DNA of 27,397 nucleotides from CAYNYF01 sp964401385 (GTDB lineage Bacteria > Planctomycetota > Phycisphaerae > SM23-33): positions 1-27,397 of the forward strand of contig CAYNYF010000056.1 in the NCBI GenBank assembly GCA_964401385.1. The letters run 5' to 3'. The notes under the pieces were generated by a model. That model was not told the origin of the DNA. It saw only the letters and a list, made by a program, of their open reading frames with translations, and made no database searches. The translations under genes were made by a program, and so were the position numbers. Positions within the stretch are counted from its first letter, which is position 1. Each line of letters starts with the position of its first letter. Positions 23,458 to 27,397 of the stretch are shown here, piece by piece.

Positions 23458-23652
23458 CCCGGATGTTGCACGAGCGGGTTCGCATCGGTATTGGATGGCC
23501 CCGACAGGGCAAGCTCTGGGCGGTGCGAAGGTCGCCGCCGGTCTTGGCGCAAACTACCCCGTTTCTCCCAGACGGCAGCCGGGTTGTGAAGGGCTCACGT
23601 GGGCACCAGGGGCAGGCCGCGTAAGCGGTCCAGGATGCGAGTGAACAACGCC
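23458..23652. other. Intergenic, nothing recognised
   Basis: No gene, tRNA or terminator is recognised. A GTTCG near 23478 superficially recalls a tRNA T-loop, but no cloverleaf can be built around it. Repeat copy C follows. Confidence 0.4.
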
Positions 23653-23749
23653 TAAACTGGTCACAGGAATCTTCGCCCGCCTGGCTTCCGCCCGCCTGCC
23701 TTCCGGAGGTGGGCAGGCAGGTGGGCAGGCAGAGTTTGACCAGCTTAGC
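23653..23749. repeat. Short dispersed repeat, copy C, with terminal inverted repeats
   Basis: Left end TAAACTGGTC (23653-23662) and right end GACCAGCTTA (23738-23747) are inverted repeats with one mismatch. The left part (CTGGTCACAGGAATC, then CCGCCTGCCTTCCGGAGGTG) matches copies A and B; the AT-rich hairpin is absent. The right end supplies the TAA stop of the minus-strand protease gene (23745-23747). Confidence 0.75.
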
Positions 23750-24833
23750 GGCGAGCCGCTCGGGATCTTGCCTTGCGCCTCAGCAGCAGCAAGAGGGCGC
23801 CGGCGGCCAGCAGCCCGAACGTGGCGGGCTCGGGGATGCCCTGACCGAATATTTGCTCGTGGTATGCCTCAGCCCAGATGGTGTAGTCGCAGCCGTCGAC
23901 GATGTTGTCCTCGTTGAAGTTGCCCAGCACCCAGCCGCCATCACTCCAGGCGGGCACGCCCGCGTGCTTGAGGTTGTCCGACCAGATGGTGAAGTCGCCC
24001 CCGTCGACCAGGCGGTCGCCGTTGGTGTCGCCGGGGACGATCCAGCTCGTGATGGTGTCCATGATCCATTCGCGGTAGCAGCCGACCCGAACCGCGTACA
24101 CGGAATCGGGGTCCGGGCTGCCGGTGGTGGCATTGCGGAACCAGGTTTCGCCCGAGTGCTCCACCAGGGCGCTGAGCCCGATGACCTGCCAAGCGCCGTC
24201 TTCGTATATGAACCATCCGGAGCCCGAATCGTACAAGGCCGGGGCGGCCTCATATGGCAGGTGCCCGCCTTCGCCCACGTCGTCGAAATCGGCCCGCAGC
24301 CCCTTGGAGCGGACCAGCCCGACCTGTATCTGGTAGACCGGGAGGTCGACGTAGTTGACCCCCCAGCGCAGCGTCCGGTTCCCGCCGCCGGACCAGAGGT
24401 ACGCGTACGGCACGCCGGCGTCGGTGTATTTTGTCTCGCCCCGGCCCTTGCCGTAGCCGCCGATGACGGTCGGCCGCTTGATGTCCTCGCTGCCGGAATA
24501 CGGCCAGGCCCACTCCCGCATCACCGGAATTTGGCCGTCCGCCCTGCGGATGCGGGCGACCCGCAGATCCGCCGTGTTATGGTTCCGGACTTCGACCACC
24601 TGGTAGGCGAGCCCGCCGATCTCGACCAGCGTGCCGACGCCGCCGCCCTGATGCCGGGTGGTCACGATCATGCTGGGACAGACGACCACGCAGGAGGCGT
24701 TTGTGGCCCAGCGCCCGACGACCTCGTCGGCGGGCCGGTCCGTCGGCTCGGCGTCGTCATGCAGCACCAGTCCGACGGCGGGCGCCACAGGCAAGACCAG
24801 AATTGCCGCCGCGGCCATTGCCCTAAAACACAT
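23745..24833 (-). CDS. Secreted trypsin-like serine protease with dockerin and PEP-CTERM signal
   Basis: A 362-residue exported protein. With the start at 24833 it begins MCFRAMAAAAILVLPVAPAV, a signal peptide; an internal ATG at 24818 is an alternative, having AGGG just upstream. The chymotrypsin-fold triad is visible: His61 in IVTTRHQGG, Asp89 in HNTADLRVARI and Ser203 in YDSGSGWF (usual GDSGSG, first Gly replaced by Tyr). Residues after ~255 hold a dockerin-like pair, GDTNGDRLVDGGDFTIWSDN and NIVDGCDYTIWAE, then GIPEPATFGLLAAGA with a basic tail, the PEP-CTERM signal. It likely acts at the cell surface, processing matrix or nutrient proteins. The two genes further upstream also encode PEP-CTERM proteins, but are 350 bases away. 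The stop codon is the end of repeat copy C. Confidence 0.8.
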   Translation of the reverse strand: MCFRAMAAAAILVLPVAPAVGLVLHDDAEPTDRPADEVVGRWATNASCVVVCPSMIVTTRHQGGGVGTLVEIGGLAYQVVEVRNHNTADLRVARIRRADGQIPVMREWAWPYSGSEDIKRPTVIGGYGKGRGETKYTDAGVPYAYLWSGGGNRTLRWGVNYVDLPVYQIQVGLVRSKGLRADFDDVGEGGHLPYEAAPALYDSGSGWFIYEDGAWQVIGLSALVEHSGETWFRNATTGSPDPDSVYAVRVGCYREWIMDTITSWIVPGDTNGDRLVDGGDFTIWSDNLKHAGVPAWSDGGWVLGNFNEDNIVDGCDYTIWAEAYHEQIFGQGIPEPATFGLLAAGALLLLLRRKARSRAARR

Positions 24834-25188
24834 TGCGAAGTCAATACCGCGCACTTCCCTAACCCTCCCTCGCCGGCAATGCAATCAATTCTGGCACGCC
24901 CTTGGCCTGTCACTCACGGCCCAGGAGCCGGGGACGGAAGGGGCGGGCGCCTTGGCTGCTGTGCAGTTGGTGGCGCGTTCGGCCCCTCGCTCGTGGATGC
25001 GCCAATGCCTTCCTCTGCTTCGACCAGACTTGAAACATCCGGCGGCTCACTCATTCCCACCGGTTGACCAACGAACTCCGAATGGGCGGACCCTCCGATG
25101 CTCCCACCCGGATTGCCCCCATGCCGTCGGGCGCGGCAGGCCCGACAGAACTCTTCTTCCCCCCGGGCCTGGTCGCCCCGGAAGTTCT
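24834..25188. other. Intergenic region
   Basis: No gene supported. A minus-strand frame extends from the upstream PEP-CTERM gene in another register, but is composition-driven. A weak AGAACT/AGTTCT pairing brackets 25147-25188 after the 25189 stop; no U-run. A plus-strand GG-N10-GC arrangement near 24896 resembles a sigma-54 site but faces no gene. Confidence 0.4.
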
Positions 25189-25914
25189 TCAGGCCCTTCT
25201 TCGCTTCAGCGCCACCAGGCCCAGGACCAGCAGGGACAGACAGCCGGGCTCGGGGATGATGGTCAGAGCGACCGGGCCTTGGATCATGTTCTTCTGGATG
25301 AACGAAACCGTACCGGCTTCGCTGGTTGTCTGAAGCGTGTCGGTGAAGATCAAGTAGATGTCCGTCCACTCGTATGGGAGCAGGTCGCTGATTCTTCCCG
25401 AGGCCGAAAAGATGCCGCCGCTGTCTCCGGGGAGGGCATACGGAGCGGCGGGCACGGACTCCAATGCCACCTGAATGATGTCGGGAAAGTGCCCGGGGGT
25501 CAGGTCCATGATCTGGAGGGACCCGCCGACGTTGGCTTGCGTGGCGTCGGTGCCCGGCCCGGTCAGCAGGTAGTCACCGAACTCGCTAACGATGATCTCT
25601 TCAAAGAAGGTGCCGGGATAGGTGGAGATCCGCATGCGCAGCTTTCCCTGGGTGGTGTCCGGATTGCCGTCTGCGGACTCGGACACAAAGGCGGCGGGAT
25701 AGAACAGCAGCGTGTTGCCGATGCGCACCGGCTGACCGAAAAGCGGAGTCTCGTCGGTGGTGGACGTTTCGTCGATGTCGTAGAAGTCCACCTCCCCGAC
25801 TTCCGTGCCGTAGAACGGATCATAGTTCGTCGTGGATACGGCCGCAGCGGGCGCGGTAACGAAGCACAACAGGGAAAGACACGACGCAAGCGCGATACCC
25901 GATTTGGCGCTCAT
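25189..25914 (-). CDS. PEP-CTERM protein, paralog 2
   Basis: A 241-residue exported protein of unknown function. Signal peptide MSAKSGIALASCLSLLCFVT, C-terminal IIPEPGCLSLLVLGLVALKR, the PEP-CTERM tripartite signal. The body is closely related to the protein encoded at 26339-27046: both have GEVDF, then ET(S)-x-TD-x-x-PLF, R-x-x-N-x-LFF-type strand, DGNP, SEFGDY(L)LTG-x-GTDAT and a QKN-x-I segment before the anchor. No enzyme motif is seen; it looks like a beta-sandwich structural protein. The start at 25914 has GAGGG 5 bases upstream; the frame runs 8 codons beyond. It follows its paralog by 424 bases, with its own weak promoter, so the two may be separately controlled. Confidence 0.8.
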   Translation of the reverse strand: MSAKSGIALASCLSLLCFVTAPAAAVSTTNYDPFYGTEVGEVDFYDIDETSTTDETPLFGQPVRIGNTLLFYPAAFVSESADGNPDTTQGKLRMRISTYPGTFFEEIIVSEFGDYLLTGPGTDATQANVGGSLQIMDLTPGHFPDIIQVALESVPAAPYALPGDSGGIFSASGRISDLLPYEWTDIYLIFTDTLQTTSEAGTVSFIQKNMIQGPVALTIIPEPGCLSLLVLGLVALKRRRA

Positions 25915-25997
25915 CTCGACCCTCTCTTTCGCCCTCACATTTGGACGCTGACGTGGGTAGCTCTGCTGGCCCTACCCTCGGTCCTTGTTTAGGCTCC

Positions 25998-26020
25998 TCG
26001 GTTTTGTCCTGTCCATGCAC
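25998..26020 (-). repeat. Duplicated intergenic motif, copy 1
   Basis: TCGGTTTTGT (25998-26007), 7 bases, ATGCAC (26015-26020) on the plus strand; on the transcribed minus strand it reads GTGCAT...ACAAAACCGA. It lies ~85 nt upstream of the start of paralog 2, within its predicted leader. Confidence 0.45.
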
Positions 26021-26064
26021 CCGCCGCTAACAGCGCGAGCGGGGCGACCCTCTGACTCTACTCT

Positions 26065-26092
26065 AAGATACTCTCAAATGCCCAAAACGCAA
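26065..26092 (-). promoter_or_regulatory. Possible promoter of PEP-CTERM paralog 2
   Basis: Minus strand TTGCGT (26087-26092), 16-base spacer, TATCTT (26065-26070). Four of six matches in each box. The leader would be ~145 nt. Confidence 0.3.
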
Positions 26093-26260
26093 AGCAATAA
26101 ATGTAAAAACTTGCATCGACCGACTGAAATAGCCGACCGACCAAAGGCCCAAATCCTGAACCATTATTCCCATAAGGGGGCCGCGCTCATCGGCTTCCGT
26201 TTGCAGACCGCCTGCCTTCCTGGCCTGAATCTGCCCGGCTTCGGCCCTAGGAACGATTCT

Positions 26261-26285
26261 TCGGTTTTGTGCCCTATATATGCAC
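26261..26285 (-). repeat. Duplicated intergenic motif, copy 2
   Basis: TCGGTTTTGT (26261-26270), 9 bases including TATATA, ATGCAC (26280-26285). It lies ~50 nt downstream of the stop of paralog 1 on the minus strand. Confidence 0.45.
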
Positions 26286-26338
26286 GCTCGCGGCCCGGCG
26301 CGAAGTTCCGACCGGCCGCGCGCGGCGGAGTTTGTGCC

Positions 26339-27046
26339 TCAGGCGCGTCTGCGTCGGATCAGCGCCGCCCCGCCAAGCGCCAGCAGGAAAAGACAACCGG
26401 GCTCGGGGATCACCGTTACGTCGATGGTGGGGGCGCTGATAATGTTCTTCTGAATTGAGGCCGTGGTCAGCGGCTCGCTGCCGGTTTGCAGAATGTTCCC
26501 GACCGTTAGCTCCACCTGCGTGAGCTTCATCCCGCTCAGGTCGATGGCCGCGTATCCCTGGTAGGCGTCGGAGCTGGGAGAGTAGTATGGCGACGGAGGC
26601 GAGATAGCTACGGGCACGACGATACCGCCCGGGTTGACCGTCATCGTGCCGGAAACGCTGGCAAAGGTGGCATCCGTGCCGATGCCCGTCAGAATATAGT
26701 CGCCCAGTTCCGAGAAGGCGATGCTCTGAATGTAATAGCCTTCGTCGGCCACGATGGTGACGCTCAAGGTTGAGGACGTTTCATCCGTCATCCCCGGATT
26801 CCCATCGGTGGATGTCGACACGAAGCTCGTGGGGAAGAAGAATAGCCGATTGTCCAGACGCGTGGGCGCGTCGAACAGCGGCAGGGGATCGGTATTGGAG
26901 GTCTCAGAGATGTTGATGAAATCCACCTCCCCATCGCCCGAGCCCGGCATATCAGGATAACCGGCCGTTGTCCCCCACGCGGGAACCGTCAGCAGGCCGA
27001 GAATGCTAACCAAGCACACCAACGCAGACCGCACGTTTGACAGCAT
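26339..27046 (-). CDS. PEP-CTERM protein, paralog 1
   Basis: A 235-residue exported protein, related along its length to the product of 25189-25914. Signal peptide MLSNVRSALVCLVSILGLLT ending PAWG; body with GDGEVDFINISETSNTDPLP, SFVSTSTDGNPG, AFSELGDYILTGIGTDATFA and ASIQKNIISAP; C-terminal VIPEPGCLFLLALGGAALIR, the PEP-CTERM signal. Function unknown; no catalytic motif. The start at 27046 has a strong GAGGAGGG 6 bases upstream, and the frame upstream is open to the window edge but lies over the promoter and shows no protein character. A good promoter is found ~140 bases upstream. Possibly a surface or matrix protein anchored through an exosortase encoded elsewhere. Confidence 0.82.
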   Translation of the reverse strand: MLSNVRSALVCLVSILGLLTVPAWGTTAGYPDMPGSGDGEVDFINISETSNTDPLPLFDAPTRLDNRLFFFPTSFVSTSTDGNPGMTDETSSTLSVTIVADEGYYIQSIAFSELGDYILTGIGTDATFASVSGTMTVNPGGIVVPVAISPPSPYYSPSSDAYQGYAAIDLSGMKLTQVELTVGNILQTGSEPLTTASIQKNIISAPTIDVTVIPEPGCLFLLALGGAALIRRRRA

Positions 27047-27183
27047 CGTACACCCTCCTCTATGTTGGATTGGGGAAAGGCATGATGCCCCTCCTACTGA
27101 TTCTCCAACAGGCTCCTCGACTTCTTGTTTTGAATGCCGGCCGAATGGATTACGCCCGGCATTTCCCTCACTGACAACGCCGT

Positions 27184-27212
27184 AATATACCACCGAGTCG
27201 GATTTCCTGCAA
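27184..27212 (-). promoter_or_regulatory. Promoter of PEP-CTERM paralog 1
   Basis: Minus strand TTGCAG (27207-27212), 17-base spacer, TATATT (27184-27189; 5/6 match). Transcription would begin near 27177. Confidence 0.5.
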
Positions 27213-27317
27213 GGGAAAACATGGAAAGTTGGCAGAATGATATTTGTTTGTGGCTTGGGCGGCCCGCGAGGCCCAACTGAATGCCTGCCAGTGCGTTCGG
27301 CCTGAGATGGCAAACGC

Positions 27318-27335
27318 GTGCCCAGATATGGGCAC
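27318..27335. repeat. Perfect 7-bp dyad
   Basis: GTGCCCA (27318-27324), GATA, TGGGCAC (27329-27335). No U-run follows. About 105 bp upstream of the promoter -35 box of paralog 1: could be a distal operator, or a hairpin belonging to a gene beyond the window. Confidence 0.4.
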
Positions 27336-27397
27336 TTCGGGAGAATTGACGATATAAAGGTAGTTCGCGCGTCGGGCGGCGCCACTCCCATCGACTA

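Larger units (their letters stand above)
25915..26338. other. Intergenic region between PEP-CTERM paralogs
   Basis: No gene supported. It holds two direct copies of a motif, TCGGTTTTGT followed after 7 or 9 bases by ATGCAC (25998-26020 and 26261-26285), and a possible promoter for the downstream gene. The segment 26080-26180 is noticeably AT-richer than the rest of the window. Confidence 0.5.
27047..27397. other. Upstream region of PEP-CTERM paralog 1
   Basis: No gene supported. It contains the promoter (27184-27212), a ~130-nt leader, and a perfect dyad at 27318-27335. A minus-strand open frame reaches the edge without recognisable protein features. Confidence 0.45.

Noticed and set aside
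23458..23652. Structured RNA or tRNA between the coiled-coil gene and repeat C
   Set aside because: Only a GTTCG fragment resembles a T-loop; no acceptor or anticodon stems can be assembled, and no known RNA family is recognisable.
24890..24910. Sigma-54-like TGGCACG site
   Set aside because: GG-N10-GC spacing fits, but the -12 element is poor and the site points away from the neighbouring genes.
24914..25188. Minus-strand frame containing FCRACRARRHGG as an extra small gene
   Set aside because: It continues from an out-of-frame reading of the PEP-CTERM gene with no start or ribosome binding site.

Overview
The window looks like the chromosome of a GC-rich planctomycete, probably near Phycisphaerae. 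The clues are four proteins ending in PEP-CTERM sorting signals, two of which carry the planctomycete-type dockerin motif (VDGGDYTIWAD), a secreted HAF-repeat protein, a BlaI/M56 regulatory pair and many short hairpin repeats between genes. The assignment rests on gene style only; no rRNA or tRNA gene is visible.

Layout. Positions 1-1300 are a degenerate region with several hairpin repeats, a minus-strand remnant of a GNAT acetyltransferase and a plus-strand remnant of a staphylococcal-nuclease-like protein. Positions 1367-4378 (minus) hold a 1003-residue secreted HAF-repeat/dockerin/PEP-CTERM protein with a clear promoter. Positions 4820-7182 (minus) hold a BlaI-type repressor overlapping an M56 (BlaR1-like) membrane peptidase whose C-terminal half resembles a secretin rather than a penicillin-binding sensor; two palindromic operators lie upstream. 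From 7389 to 12084 (plus) there is an apparent operon: 6-phosphogluconate dehydrogenase, two small lipoproteins, tagaturonate epimerase (UxaE) and an SDR of the D-mannonate oxidoreductase type, consistent with hexuronate (pectin-sugar) catabolism. A HAD-family protein, a YkgJ-type cysteine-cluster protein and a D-2-hydroxyacid dehydrogenase follow, separated by two copies of a ~320-bp repeat.

A cytoplasmic glycoside-hydrolase-like TIM-barrel protein (minus) diverges from a nitrilase-superfamily amidohydrolase, followed by an AmmeMemoRadiSam B/MEMO1 protein and a polytopic membrane protein. Next is a helicase/exonuclease pair matching MrfA/MrfB (mitomycin-type DNA repair). A small coiled-coil protein with a sequestered ribosome binding site comes next. 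The right end (23745-27046, minus) holds a trypsin-like dockerin/PEP-CTERM protease and two tandem paralogous PEP-CTERM proteins of unknown function.

The most interesting items are the M56-secretin-like fusion, a repeat family whose ends provide the stop codons of three neighbouring genes, a perfect stem-loop over the ribosome binding site at 23166-23184, the paired PEP-CTERM paralogs with a duplicated intergenic motif, and the juxtaposed gene remnants at the left end. I did not see an unmistakable novel multi-gene system. Functional assignments come from recognising motifs by eye, without database searches.
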